The notes below the pieces were generated by a model. That model did not search any database. It worked only from the letters and a program-made list of their open reading frames with translations, and had not been told where the DNA came from. This document shows positions 7,692-16,445 of a stretch of DNA of 38,305 nt, piece after piece. Position 1 is the first letter of the stretch. Every line of letters begins with the position of its first letter. The DNA is from Planctomycetota bacterium. GTDB lineage: Bacteria > Planctomycetota > Phycisphaerae > Sedimentisphaerales > Anaerobacaceae. The stretch lies in contig VGYL01000002.1 of the NCBI GenBank assembly GCA_016872975.1, forward strand, positions 1 through 38,305, given 5' to 3'. The position numbers were made by a program, and so were the translations under genes.

Positions 7692-10349
7692 ATGAGTGAA
7701 AAGGTCATTTGGTGGCCGGATGCGTCTGTCCGGGCGTTGGAGCGGGATGCGATCGGCCCGAAGGGGGCGAGTCTGTGCACGCTGCGACGGCTGGGCCTGC
7801 GGGTCCCCCGGTGCTTCTTTGTGACCACCGCCGCATTCCGATCGCACCTGGACGCGCACGGGCTGCGCGCATGCGTCGCCTTGCGGCTGGGGGACTTGAA
7901 TTCGCAGCCGGACAAGGTACCGGGCGTGCTGGAGGAGATCCGTCAGCTCTTCGCTCAGGCAACGATGGCGGATTCTCTGCGGGAACAGATCGCGGCGGCG
8001 TACGCCCGCTTGAGGGCGCCGACGGTAGCGGTACGCTCGTCGGCCACGGCGGAGGACCTGCCCGGACACTCCTTTGCCGGGCAGTATGAGACGATTCTCG
8101 GCGTCACGTCGCTGGAAGGATGCCTTGATGCCGTCCGGAGGTGCTGGGCCTCCCTGTGGACGGAACGGGCGTATGAGTATCGCCGGCGCAACGGCATCGA
8201 CCATGGGCAAGTCGCGATGGCGGTGATCGTGCAGCAGCAGATCGAGCCGGCGGCGGCGGGGGTGGCGTTCAGCGTCGACCCGGTCACCGGCAGCCGCAGC
8301 CGGATCGTGGTCGAGTCGTGTCGCGGTCTGGGCGAGGCTCTCGTCTCCGGGCACGTCCAGCCCGACCACATCCTCCTGCGCAAGAAGAACCTGGAGCTGA
8401 TCCGCCAGACCCTTGTGGGGGAGGAGCCCTCCTTGGACCTGAAGTCCGCGCGGAGACTGGCGCGCCGCGTGCGGCGTCTGGAGACGCGCCTCGGCGGTCC
8501 GCAGGATGTCGAGTGGGCCCTGCGCGACGGCGCGCTCTGGTTTCTCCAGGCCCGGCCGATCACCGGCCTTCCGGAGCCCAAACCCTGGGAAGACCGGCAG
8601 GTCTGGACCAATCTCAACCTGGGCGAGGTCGCGCCGGATGTTATGACACCCATGACCCATACGGTCATCATGCTCATGTTCGAGCCGCTGTTTGGCCCGG
8701 TCTTCCGGCTCTTCGGCGCCGACATCCGCCGGCATCCTCCGGCGGACTTGGTGGCCGGCCGGGTCTACTTCAACATCAACACGGGCCTGGCGGCCGCCCG
8801 GCCGTTCGTCTCCCCCGCGCGGCTGGCCGCGATGAACAACGTCTTCGGCGGCGAACAGAACCGGAGTTTCGAGCTCGGCCATTTTGACCTCTGTGACGAG
8901 GACTTACCGGACCTGGGGTTTCGCTGGCTCAAGTACATTCTCTCCTGGTCCCGGCTGCTCCGCAGTCTGGTCGCCCATCGACCCGGCAGGAACGAGGCGT
9001 TCCAGGCCGGCTTCAAAGCCCGTAACGACACATTGGACCGCTTTGACAGCGCCGCGGCGACCACGGAAGAGCTGACCCGCATGGTGACGCAGACACTCCA
9101 CGAGAACATGAAGGACTGCACGCTGCTCTTCCTGTGGCCGGGCAGCGTGGCGTCCATGGTCTTTCAGAGTGCCTGTCAGCGCTGGCTGGGCGGTGCGGAT
9201 CAGGCTTTGGGATTCCGCCTATTGGCGGCCCAGGGTGGCATGGCCGATACGGACGCGGGACTCGATCTGTGGCGCCTGGCCGCTTGGGCCCATGAGGATC
9301 GGCGGACCGAGGCGGCGCTGCTGGGCGACGGTGCCTGGAACGCGATTCGTTCGAGACTTGCCGCCACCGACCATGGCCGACAGTTCCTTGCGGTTTGGGA
9401 CCGGTTCATGGCCACCCACGGGCAGCATTGCCACAGCGAACTGGAGTTCTTCAGCCCGCGCTGGGCCGAAATGCCGGACTATATTCTGGGTCTGGTGCAG
9501 AGCTATCTCCGTTCCCTTGATCGGGCCAATCCCCTGGAGAAGCAACAGCGACTCGCCGAGGAGCGCGAGCGGCTCACGGAGCAATGCCGCGAAAAGCTGC
9601 GAAACCCGATCAAACGGCGGCTCTTCGATTGGTCGCTGGACGCGACGCAGAAGCTGACGCGCGACCGGGAGAACTGGAAGAACGAGGCGGTCCGGCTCTT
9701 CGCCGGCTTTCGCCGCATCTTCCTGGAGCTGGGCAGACGCTTGCAGGAGAAAGGCATCTTGACCGAGCGCGAGGACATCTTCTTCCTGGAGATCGCGGAG
9801 GTCGAGCCGGTGGTACAGGGCCGGGCCGATTTCGACGTGAAACAGCGGATCGCCCAGCGCCGGGCCGAGTACGAGTGGAACCGGGCGCAGACCCCGCCGC
9901 CGGTGGTCGTGGGCCGTTACGATCCCCAAAAGCATGTTGCATTGCAGATCGACACGAGCGTCAGGGTGCTTCAGGGCATTGCCGTCTCGCCCGGCGCGGT
10001 CACAGGCAAGGCGCGTGTCATCGTGCAGCCGCAGGAGGGGCAACACGTCGAGCCGGGGGAGATTCTCGTCGCCCCGGTCACGAATCCCGCTTGGACGCCG
10101 TACTTTCTGCCGGCGGCCGGCGTGGTCATGGACATGGGCGGCGTTCTCTCCCACGGCGCGATCATCGCCCGCGAGTACGGCCTGCCCGCCGTGGTCAACG
10201 TCGGCCCCGCCTCCCGGATCATCCGCACCGGCCAGACCCTCCGCGTTGACGGCGACTGCGGCACCGTCACGATCCTGGACGAAGAAATCCCAGGCACGAA
10301 GCACGACACCGCGAAAACGGAGAGATCAATTCGGAACGGATTCCAATGA
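7692..10349 (+). CDS. PEP-utilising/PPDK-N dikinase with rifampin phosphotransferase-like domain order
   Basis: N-terminal ATP-binding motifs (IGPKGASLCTLRRLGLRVPRCFFVTTAAF, VAVRSSATAEDLPGHSFAGQYETILGV, QDVEWALRDGALWFLQARPI) and C-terminal swivelling His domain (GGVLSHGAIIAREYGLPAVVNVG). No PEP synthase TIM barrel after the His domain. Confidence 0.85.
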   Translation: MSEKVIWWPDASVRALERDAIGPKGASLCTLRRLGLRVPRCFFVTTAAFRSHLDAHGLRACVALRLGDLNSQPDKVPGVLEEIRQLFAQATMADSLREQIAAAYARLRAPTVAVRSSATAEDLPGHSFAGQYETILGVTSLEGCLDAVRRCWASLWTERAYEYRRRNGIDHGQVAMAVIVQQQIEPAAAGVAFSVDPVTGSRSRIVVESCRGLGEALVSGHVQPDHILLRKKNLELIRQTLVGEEPSLDLKSARRLARRVRRLETRLGGPQDVEWALRDGALWFLQARPITGLPEPKPWEDRQVWTNLNLGEVAPDVMTPMTHTVIMLMFEPLFGPVFRLFGADIRRHPPADLVAGRVYFNINTGLAAARPFVSPARLAAMNNVFGGEQNRSFELGHFDLCDEDLPDLGFRWLKYILSWSRLLRSLVAHRPGRNEAFQAGFKARNDTLDRFDSAAATTEELTRMVTQTLHENMKDCTLLFLWPGSVASMVFQSACQRWLGGADQALGFRLLAAQGGMADTDAGLDLWRLAAWAHEDRRTEAALLGDGAWNAIRSRLAATDHGRQFLAVWDRFMATHGQHCHSELEFFSPRWAEMPDYILGLVQSYLRSLDRANPLEKQQRLAEERERLTEQCREKLRNPIKRRLFDWSLDATQKLTRDRENWKNEAVRLFAGFRRIFLELGRRLQEKGILTEREDIFFLEIAEVEPVVQGRADFDVKQRIAQRRAEYEWNRAQTPPPVVVGRYDPQKHVALQIDTSVRVLQGIAVSPGAVTGKARVIVQPQEGQHVEPGEILVAPVTNPAWTPYFLPAAGVVMDMGGVLSHGAIIAREYGLPAVVNVGPASRIIRTGQTLRVDGDCGTVTILDEEIPGTKHDTAKTERSIRNGFQ

Positions 10350-10406
10350 CCAAGACCCCGATGTTCAAAACGGACGCTCGCCCGGTATCGGCATTTTGGT
10401 CATTGG
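10343..10406. terminator. Candidate bidirectional terminator/stem-loop between convergent genes
   Basis: ccaatgaccaa (10343-10353) and ttggtcattgg (10396-10406) are perfect inverted repeats between the converging ends of the dikinase and nucleotidyltransferase genes. Confidence 0.45.
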
Positions 10407-10439
10407 AGGTTTGGATTCAGGCTGTGGTGCGATAGCATC

Positions 10440-10889
10440 CTACGCCAGGTGTTCCAAGTCCGCCAAGTCTTGATGCCGCCCGGCGGCTTTCTTGTTGCGC
10501 TTGAGGTGATCGAGGCTGATCAGATTTACGGGAACTCCGTCCAGAGTGTCCTCCACACGGTCGGCGTAGCACGCGGAGAAATCGACGCCGGAGACCGTGG
10601 TGGAAATCTCGATTCTGACCGGGGGCACGCCCAGGCGAATGATTTGCCACTCTTGGAGGAACAGCTCCGCCGACAAGTCAGGAACATCGAAGCCGAAGTC
10701 CTTCAAGGCGGCGACCACCCGATCCGCGTTGGTGGGGTGGACCGCGATCCAGATATCCATGTCGGCGGTCGCGCGCGGATAGCCGTAGTAGTTGACCGCA
10801 TAGCCGCCGATGAGCAGGTACTCAACGTGGTGCGCGTTGAGCAATCTCAAGAACTCTTTGAAGTCGGGTGGTAGCTGGATCGTAGCCAT
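10440..10889 (-). CDS. Nucleotidyltransferase-fold protein (MNT/AbiEii/DUF6036-like)
   Basis: YLLIGGYAVNYYGYPRATADMDIWI matches the GG..A...G..R.T.D.D nucleotidyltransferase signature. Confidence 0.8.
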   Translation of the reverse strand: MATIQLPPDFKEFLRLLNAHHVEYLLIGGYAVNYYGYPRATADMDIWIAVHPTNADRVVAALKDFGFDVPDLSAELFLQEWQIIRLGVPPVRIEISTTVSGVDFSACYADRVEDTLDGVPVNLISLDHLKRNKKAAGRHQDLADLEHLA

Positions 10890-11058
10890 AGACTATCTGC
10901 CGCATCAATTCCGCCGCTTGCAGACGCTCGTGGGGTGTCCTGGAGAGCCAATAGGACTTCTCATCCGACGGCCCCCGAACCGATCCGACGGAGAACGCCT
11001 TCCTGTCGACCTGCAACGCTTGTAGGGTGGGGCTTGCCCCACCAGCTTTCTTGTCCAT
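10822..11058 (-). CDS. Small protein partner of the nucleotidyltransferase (TA-like pair)
   Basis: DEKSYWLSRTPHERLQAAELMRQIVYGYDPATTRLQRVLEIAQ resembles small ORFs usually upstream of such nucleotidyltransferases; overlaps the next gene by 68 nt. True start may be downstream of the palindrome at 11026-11043. Confidence 0.65.
   Translation of the reverse strand: MDKKAGGASPTLQALQVDRKAFSVGSVRGPSDEKSYWLSRTPHERLQAAELMRQIVYGYDPATTRLQRVLEIAQRAPR
11026..11043. repeat. Short palindrome ggtggggc-tt-gccccacc
   Basis: 8-bp perfect arms, 2-nt loop, inside the N-terminal part of the small ORF. Confidence 0.65.
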
Positions 11059-11397
11059 CGCCCCACTCTACCAGGAGAGAGCGGCCGTGTAAACACGCAA
11101 TCGGTCATCGAGGCTTCCGGCGGGAACGACGGGGCGGCCGGCTCGGCGAGAGCTCGGCCTCGATCTCCTCGATCGAGGGCAGGCTGGACTTGAGTTCTTT
11201 GGGCAAAGCGCGAGTCAGGCGGTATTCAGAGACGCCGATGGCCTTGTTGACCCCTTTGAGGGCGTACTCGGCCACGAGACGGTTCTTGTCCTGGCAGAGG
11301 ATCAAGCCGACCGTCGGCTGATCGGTCGGGTGCCGCAGGCGGTCGTCCACCACGTTGCAATAGAAATTCATCTTGCCGGCATACTCGGCCTTAAAAG

Positions 11398-11495
11398 ACG
11401 CCTGCGACAAAAGTCTGCGAGTGCGGTCTCGATCCGCGTTCCTGGACCAGAAACAGGGGGCAGTTGGGCTAATCCCCGACTTTTGTCGCAGGCAT
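11398..11495. mobile_element. 98-bp MITE-like element with 18-bp TIRs and 8-bp TSD
   Basis: acgcctgcgacaaaagtc (11398-11415) and gacttttgtcgcaggcat (11478-11495) are inverted with one mismatch; cttaaaag flanks at 11390-11397 and 11496-11503. Confidence 0.9.
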
Positions 11496-11994
11496 CTTAA
11501 AAGGGCCTTTCTTGAGGTCCACGACGACAAAGCAACGCAGACGCAGGTGATAAAACAGCAGATCGATGTAGAAGTCATCATCGCCGATATCCAGATGGTA
11601 TTGGCGCCCGACGAAGGCAAAGCCCTGGCCCAACTCCAACAGGAACTTCTCCACGTGAACCAGTAGCCCCGTCTCCAACTCGCGCTCATGGAATGGCTCT
11701 TCAAGCGTGAGAAAATCGAAGATGTAAGGGTCCTTGAGGGCCTGGGTGGCCAAGTCCGATTGGGCCGGAGGAAGCTGCTGATCGAAGTTCGTAATCGCCT
11801 TGCCCTGCCGCAGATGGGCATCGCTGTCGATCATCAGGCCCAGAACGTTGCGGCTCCAGCCCTGAGTCAACACCTGACGCATATACCAGAACCGGACGGC
11901 GGAGTCTTTCACTCTCTCCAGGAGCAGGATGTGATGGCCCCAGGGAACATGGCTGATCACTGTGCCAAGTGGCAACAACATCGGGTCGTCGGTG

Positions 11995-12083
11995 CGCAAT
12001 TGTGCCACAGCTTGTGGCACAATTGCGTCGGATGGCGCCGACCCGGATTTTCCAGTCAAAAGTGCCACAGGCTGTGGCACTTT
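11995..12083. repeat. Two palindromic modules inside the DUF1016 coding sequence
   Basis: 11995-12027: cgcaattgtgccaca-gct-tgtggcacaattgcg (15-bp arms). 12059-12083: aaagtgccaca-ggc-tgtggcacttt (11-bp arms). They encode IVPQAVAQL and KVPQPVAL on the minus strand. Confidence 0.9.
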
Positions 12084-12484
12084 CAGGTCATGTTCCCGGT
12101 GCGCGCGATAGAACGCGATCATTCGCTTGAGGTTCCGTTCGGAGAAGCCCTTGACGTCCGGGATCTCGTTATGGAGGTCGCGCGCCAACCGGGGAATCAC
12201 GCCTGCGCCCCAACCTTTCTGTCGCTGACGGGCCTCAATGGCTTGACCGATGTCCCAATAGAGGCGGATCAGTTCCGCATTGGCGGAAAACGCGGCCCGT
12301 ACTTGCGCCGTGCGGATGCGCTGTTTGATGTTCGTCAGCAGCGACGGATAGTCCGCGGGCACATCGGTCCGGCTCATACGATGTCGGTTCGTCTGTTTGC
12401 GCGGCATGACCGCAGTATACCGAGTTCAGGTCCTGCACGAAAGGCCATTTCGCATGTCCGTTGTGCGAATCGGGCCGTCCATGA

Positions 12485-12612
12485 TGCTACAGCTTGCGGC
12501 ACAATCGGCAGGATGTGATCGGTCGATGATTTCGCCACCGGCGGTGGCGAAATCTCTGCCACGCAAGTGCAACCCTGAGCGGGCGGCAATTGTGCAGCAG
12601 CTTGCTGCACAA
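12485..12612. repeat. Three further palindromic modules upstream of the DUF1016 gene
   Basis: 12485-12501 degenerate tgctaca-gct-tgcggca; 12528-12554 gatttcgccacc-ggc-ggtggcgaaatc (12-bp arms); 12590-12612 ttgtgcagca-gct-tgctgcacaa (10-bp arms). Confidence 0.85.
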
Positions 12613-12687
12613 CGGAAATGCCGTCGTACACGCGATCGAAACGAACCATGTACTTCAGGTTCCGCTGTCTACCCGTGCAAACGTGCT

Positions 12688-13023
12688 TCACGGGCGTCCG
12701 CTTCTGCGCTCGGGAAGATGGCCCGCCGGGGCGAGGAACGCCGGCGCGACGTTCCAACGCTGTCCATCGTCGGTCAGGATGCTGGCCGTCTTCTGGTTGA
12801 GTCTCTGGATGACGCCGTGCTTCCATTCGCCGCTCGACGTGCGAAAGCCCACCCGGTCGCCGGTGTGGAACCGCGCCATGAGCGCCGTGCTGCGGGCCTG
12901 GGCGATCAACTTCAGACGTTCGACGATCAGGCGATTGAGATAGCGCAGATCTTCCTCGCCCAGATGCCGAATCGCTTCCGCCGCGTCCTCTCGATTCTTC
13001 AGCCTGCCATGTTCGTCGGTCAT
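12688..13023 (-). CDS. Small hypothetical protein, possibly with a C-terminal KOW/SH3-like segment
   Basis: MTDEHGRLKNREDAAEAIRHLGEEDLRYLNRLIVERLKLIAQARSTALMARFHTGDRVGFRTSSGEWKHGVIQRLNQKTASILTDDGQRWNVAPAFL; coherent composition. Confidence 0.65.
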   Translation of the reverse strand: MTDEHGRLKNREDAAEAIRHLGEEDLRYLNRLIVERLKLIAQARSTALMARFHTGDRVGFRTSSGEWKHGVIQRLNQKTASILTDDGQRWNVAPAFLAPAGHLPERRSGRP

Positions 13024-13177
13024 GGTTTCACCCGCCACATCCCTGGCCTGCCTGAGATCACAATTTGTGACTTGAAGAAGCCATCAATACTCCGTTCTTT
13101 CGCGAAGCCGTCACGCGCCCCGTGGCGAGGGCATCCCCTCGACGGGTTCGGACCAGGCTCGGCCCTTGTACTCCATG

Positions 13178-13245
13178 GCACGGCCAGGATGGCCGTGCGA
13201 CGCAAGGGCGAGACGCCCTCGCTACGCGCGGGCAGGATGCCCGCG
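13178..13245. repeat. REP-like cluster of three short hairpins
   Basis: gcacggcca-gga-tggccgtgc (13178-13198), agggcg-aga-cgccct (13205-13219), cgcgggca-gga-tgcccgcg (13227-13245). Confidence 0.85.
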
Positions 13246-13283
13246 ACACCACGAGCATCGCAACCGCAGCCGCATGACGGTCA

Positions 13284-14372
13284 TTATTCCGCGACTTTGG
13301 CGGCGACGAGGTCACCGACTTCGCTGGTCGAGTAACCCATCTTGCCGGCGGCCAGGGACTTGAGCTTGTTGGCGGTGGCCCACATGACCGCCTGCTCCAT
13401 CGCCGCGGCGGCCTTCTCTTCGCCGAGCGTTTCCAGCATCATCTGCGCAGCGCAGATCGCGGCCAGGGGGTTGATGACGCCTTTGCCGGTGTACTTGGGG
13501 GCGCTGCCGCCGATGGGCTCGAACATACTGACGCCCTCCGGGTTGATGTTGCCGCCGGCCGCGATGCCCATGCCGCCCTGGATCATGGCGCCGAGGTCCG
13601 TGATGATGTCGCCGAACATGTTGCCGGTGACGATCACGTCGAACCACTCGGGGTTCTTTACGAACCACATCGTGGTCGCGTCGACGTGGTAGTACTCGCG
13701 GGCGATGTCGGGATACTGCGCCTTGCCCATCGCATGGAAGGCCCGTTCCCACAGGTCATAGATGTACGTCAGGACGTTGGTCTTGCCGCACAGGGCCAGC
13801 GTGTTCTTCTCGCCCCGGCCGCGGGCCTTCTTGCCGTGCTTGCGGGCGTATTCGAAGGCGTACTTGAGACAGCGGTCCACCTGGTGCCGCGTGTAGACCG
13901 CGGTCTGGACGGCGACCTCGTGTGGCGTACCCTTCATGGTGAAGCCGCCGGTGCCGGTGTAGGCGTCGCCGGTGTTCTCGCGCACCACGACGAAGTCGAT
14001 GTCCTCGGGTCCTTTATTCTTGATCGGGGTCTCGACGCCCGGATAGAGCTTCACCGGGCGCAGGTTGATGTACTGGTCCAACTCGAACCGGGCCTTGAGC
14101 AGAATCCCTTTCTCCAGAATCCCCGGCGCGACCTCCGGATGCCCGATCGCGCCGAGCAGAATCGCGTCGAACTTGCGCAACTCCTCGACCGCGCTGTCGG
14201 GCAGCGTTTCGCCTGTGCGTTCATATCGCTCGCCGCCGAAATCGAAGTGGGTCAGGTCCACCTTGAACTTGAACTTGTCCGCCGCGGTCTTCAACACCTT
14301 CACCGCTTCCGCCGTCACTTCCGGCCCGGTCCCATCGCCAGGGATCACCGCGATCTTGTACGTCTTTGCCAT
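13284..14372 (-). CDS. leuB: 3-isopropylmalate dehydrogenase
   Basis: KIAVIPGDGTGPEVTAEAV...VVRENTGDAYTG...NVLTYIYDLWERAF...NMFGDIITDLGAMIQGGMGIAAGGNINPEG.SMFEPIGGSAP: isocitrate/isopropylmalate dehydrogenase family. Confidence 0.92.
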   Translation of the reverse strand: MAKTYKIAVIPGDGTGPEVTAEAVKVLKTAADKFKFKVDLTHFDFGGERYERTGETLPDSAVEELRKFDAILLGAIGHPEVAPGILEKGILLKARFELDQYINLRPVKLYPGVETPIKNKGPEDIDFVVVRENTGDAYTGTGGFTMKGTPHEVAVQTAVYTRHQVDRCLKYAFEYARKHGKKARGRGEKNTLALCGKTNVLTYIYDLWERAFHAMGKAQYPDIAREYYHVDATTMWFVKNPEWFDVIVTGNMFGDIITDLGAMIQGGMGIAAGGNINPEGVSMFEPIGGSAPKYTGKGVINPLAAICAAQMMLETLGEEKAAAAMEQAVMWATANKLKSLAAGKMGYSTSEVGDLVAAKVAE

Positions 14373-14407
14373 CGAATCGTCGTCCTTTCTTCGTTGCTAC
14401 CACAAGT

Positions 14408-14481
14408 AATGTCGAAATCCGAAATTCGAATCTCGAAATTCGAAACAAATCCAAATGCTCGAACATCAAATGTTCAAAACG
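14408..14481. repeat. Dispersed AT-rich repeat, copy 2 (inverted orientation)
   Basis: gaaatccgaaattcgaatctcgaaattcgaaacaaatccaaatgctcgaacatcaaatgttcaaaac. Confidence 0.7.
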
Positions 14482-14847
14482 TCAGCCATTCTTGCGCACG
14501 ATCGCGCCGAAGATACTCATCAGTTCCGTGGCTTCCTGGCTCAATGCCTGTCTGCGCGTCTCCTGTTTCTGATCGTCACAGGTGTCTACCAGTCGGAGCC
14601 AGTACCGGCTCTCTCTGGACTCCTTACGGCAGATCCGAATCCGCATGAGGAAATCCTTCTTGCTCAAGGCCTCATTGGCCTCGATGTAATTGGCACCGAC
14701 CGAACCCGATGCCTTGACGATCTGCCGGCCGTCCTCAACATTGGCGATGGTCCGCTTCAAGCCCTTGACGAAAGCACGGACATCCCGTGCGAATGCGAAC
14801 GTCCGGTCCTCCAGATCGTACTGTTTTGGATTTCGAATTTCGGTCAT
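14482..14847 (-). CDS. Four-helix-bundle protein (23S rRNA intervening-sequence protein family)
   Basis: FAFARDVRAFVKGLKRTIANVEDGRQIVKASGSVGANYIEANEALSKKDFLMRIRICRKESRESRYWLRLV is typical of the family. Start set at 14847 because the longer ORF overlaps the sulfatase stop and reads through a repeat. Confidence 0.85.
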   Translation of the reverse strand: MTEIRNPKQYDLEDRTFAFARDVRAFVKGLKRTIANVEDGRQIVKASGSVGANYIEANEALSKKDFLMRIRICRKESRESRYWLRLVDTCDDQKQETRRQALSQEATELMSIFGAIVRKNG

Positions 14848-14881
14848 TCGTGCTTGTTTCGGATTTCGTGCTTCGGATTTC
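14825..14881. repeat. Dispersed AT-rich repeat, copy 3
   Basis: ttggatttcgaatttcggtcattcgtgcttgtttcggatttcgtgcttcggatttcc. Confidence 0.7.
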
Positions 14882-14894
14882 CGGCCCTGCCGGC

Positions 14895-16445
14895 TCATTC
14901 CTTCCACTTTGGGTTCGGCTGAGGCATCACCGCCTCAACCTTGTTTCGCCATTCGTGCAGCATTCGTTGCAGCTCGGCTGCCTTCTCGGGCATTTCAGCC
15001 GACAGGTCGCGCTGCTCGCCGAGGTCGGACCGCAGATCATACAGTTCCACCCGGTTGTCTTCATAGAATTCGATCAGTTTGTAGTCGCCCGCGCGAACGG
15101 CCCCGCCGGGCCCGCCGCCCTGGTTACTGTAGTGGGGGTAGTGCCAGTAGATCGCTTTGCGCTGCGGCCGGCCTGTGCCTTGGAGCAGGGGGACCATGCT
15201 TTCCCCGTCTACATGCTGGTCGGGCTTGGGCGGCAGGCCCGCCATTTCCAGCATCGTCGGGTAGAAGTCCGTGCTGGTCACCGGCTCGTCACACGTGCTG
15301 CCCGGCTTGACGACGCCGGGCCATTTGATCAGCATCGGCTCGCGGATGCCGCCTTCGTAGAGCCAGCCTTTGCCTGCGCGCAGGGGCAGGTTGCTGGTGG
15401 GCTGGCCTTCCGAGGTCGCCAGGCCGCCGTTGTCGGACATGAAGAAGACGATCGTGTTGTCCGCGAGCCCCTGCTCCTCGAGCTTCTTCATCACCCGGCC
15501 CACGTTCTCGTCCAGGCTCTGGATCATGGCCGCATAGACGGCATGGTCCTGCACGATGCGCGTCTTGAGCGTGGCCCGCCATTTCTCGTCACCGGCCGCC
15601 GTCTTGGGCCAGTCCTCATTCGAGCGGAAACGCTGTCCGTCGTCCAGCCCCAATCGTTGGGCCTTGGCCCTGTACTTCTCGACCAGCTCCTTCTTGGCCT
15701 CCAACGGAGTGTGGACCGTGTAGAACGACAGATACAGCAAGAACGGCTGGTCCTTGTTCTGCTCGATCAGCTTGAGCGACTCGTCCGTGAGCCGGTCCGT
15801 CAGGTACTCGCCGGGTCGGCCCTCTTCCAGGCCCGGGATCGAGCGATTGCCCCGCGCATAAGGATAGAAGAACGTCGGCGGCGAACCCGCGTTGTTGCCG
15901 GCGATGTTCACGTCGAAGCCCTGCTTCTCGGGGAAATACGGCTCATTGCCCAGGTGCCACTTGCCCACGAACCAGGTCCGGTAGCCCGCCTCCTTCAATG
16001 CCTCCGCGAGTGTGGTTTCCTCCAGTTTCAGGTAATGGAAGTACTCGGCCGAGAGCAGCTTGCCGCTACGGGCCCCCGGGATCCAGTTGGTCAACCGAAG
16101 CCGGGCGGGGTACTTGCCGGTCATGATGCTGGCCCGGGTTGGCGAGCAGACGGGACAGGCGGCGTAGGCCTCCGTGAAGCGCATCCCCTGGGCCGCCAGC
16201 TTGTCGATATTGGGCGTCTCATGGAACGTGCTGCCGTAACAGCCCAGGTCCTTCCAGCCCAGATCGTCCACCAAGAAGAACACGAAGTTGGGTTGGCGCG
16301 ATGATCTGTTTGTAGTGTGCTCGTAAGAGCATAAGAAGAAACGCCTTACGGCGTCACTACAAACCAGGCTCTGCGCCGTGGCGCTGCCGCCCGGTCCCAG
16401 GAATGCCGCCGCACCGATCGCCTTGAGAAAATCACGTCGTCTCAT
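14895..16445 (-). CDS. TAT-exported type I (formylglycine) sulfatase A
   Basis: MRRRDFLKAIGAAAFLG (TAT), NFVFFLVDDLGWKDLGCYGSTFHETPNIDKLA, CSPTRASIMTGKYPARL (C-x-P-x-R), GKWHLG, FFMSDNGG. Confidence 0.94.
   Translation of the reverse strand: MRRRDFLKAIGAAAFLGPGGSATAQSLVCSDAVRRFFLCSYEHTTNRSSRQPNFVFFLVDDLGWKDLGCYGSTFHETPNIDKLAAQGMRFTEAYAACPVCSPTRASIMTGKYPARLRLTNWIPGARSGKLLSAEYFHYLKLEETTLAEALKEAGYRTWFVGKWHLGNEPYFPEKQGFDVNIAGNNAGSPPTFFYPYARGNRSIPGLEEGRPGEYLTDRLTDESLKLIEQNKDQPFLLYLSFYTVHTPLEAKKELVEKYRAKAQRLGLDDGQRFRSNEDWPKTAAGDEKWRATLKTRIVQDHAVYAAMIQSLDENVGRVMKKLEEQGLADNTIVFFMSDNGGLATSEGQPTSNLPLRAGKGWLYEGGIREPMLIKWPGVVKPGSTCDEPVTSTDFYPTMLEMAGLPPKPDQHVDGESMVPLLQGTGRPQRKAIYWHYPHYSNQGGGPGGAVRAGDYKLIEFYEDNRVELYDLRSDLGEQRDLSAEMPEKAAELQRMLHEWRNKVEAVMPQPNPKWKE
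16308..16364. repeat. 57-bp palindromic element (family A) inserted in frame in sulfatase A
   Basis: gtttgtagtg ... cactacaaac perfect 10-bp ends; inner hairpins tgctc-gtaa-gagca and acgcc-ttac-ggcgt; encodes VCSDAVRRFFLCSYEHTTN. Confidence 0.9.

Larger units (their letters stand above)
11105..12407 (-). pseudogene. DUF1016/YhcG-like PDDEXK nuclease gene interrupted by a MITE-like insertion
   Basis: Two ORFs in different frames (12407..11469 and the C-terminal part of 11821..11105) join as ...DDFYIDLLFYHLRLRCFVVVDLKKGPFK|AEYAGKMNFYCNVVDDRLRHPTDQPTVGLILCQDKNRLVAEYAL... when the 98-bp insert and one 8-bp TSD (106 bp) are removed. Restored length is 1197 nt (398 aa). Confidence 0.9.

Noticed and set aside
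11995-12612. CRISPR array near the DUF1016 gene
   Set aside because: Palindromes differ in arm sequence and spacing is irregular; no constant direct repeat with unique spacers and no cas genes.
12374-12826. 150-aa minus-strand ORF upstream of the DUF1016 gene
   Set aside because: Overlaps the better-supported 12688-13023 ORF, and its C-terminal half is made of palindrome-derived peptide; could be a remnant but is not supported as a gene.
14787-16304. 505-aa plus-strand ORF opposite sulfatase A
   Set aside because: Antisense shadow of a gene with complete sulfatase motifs.
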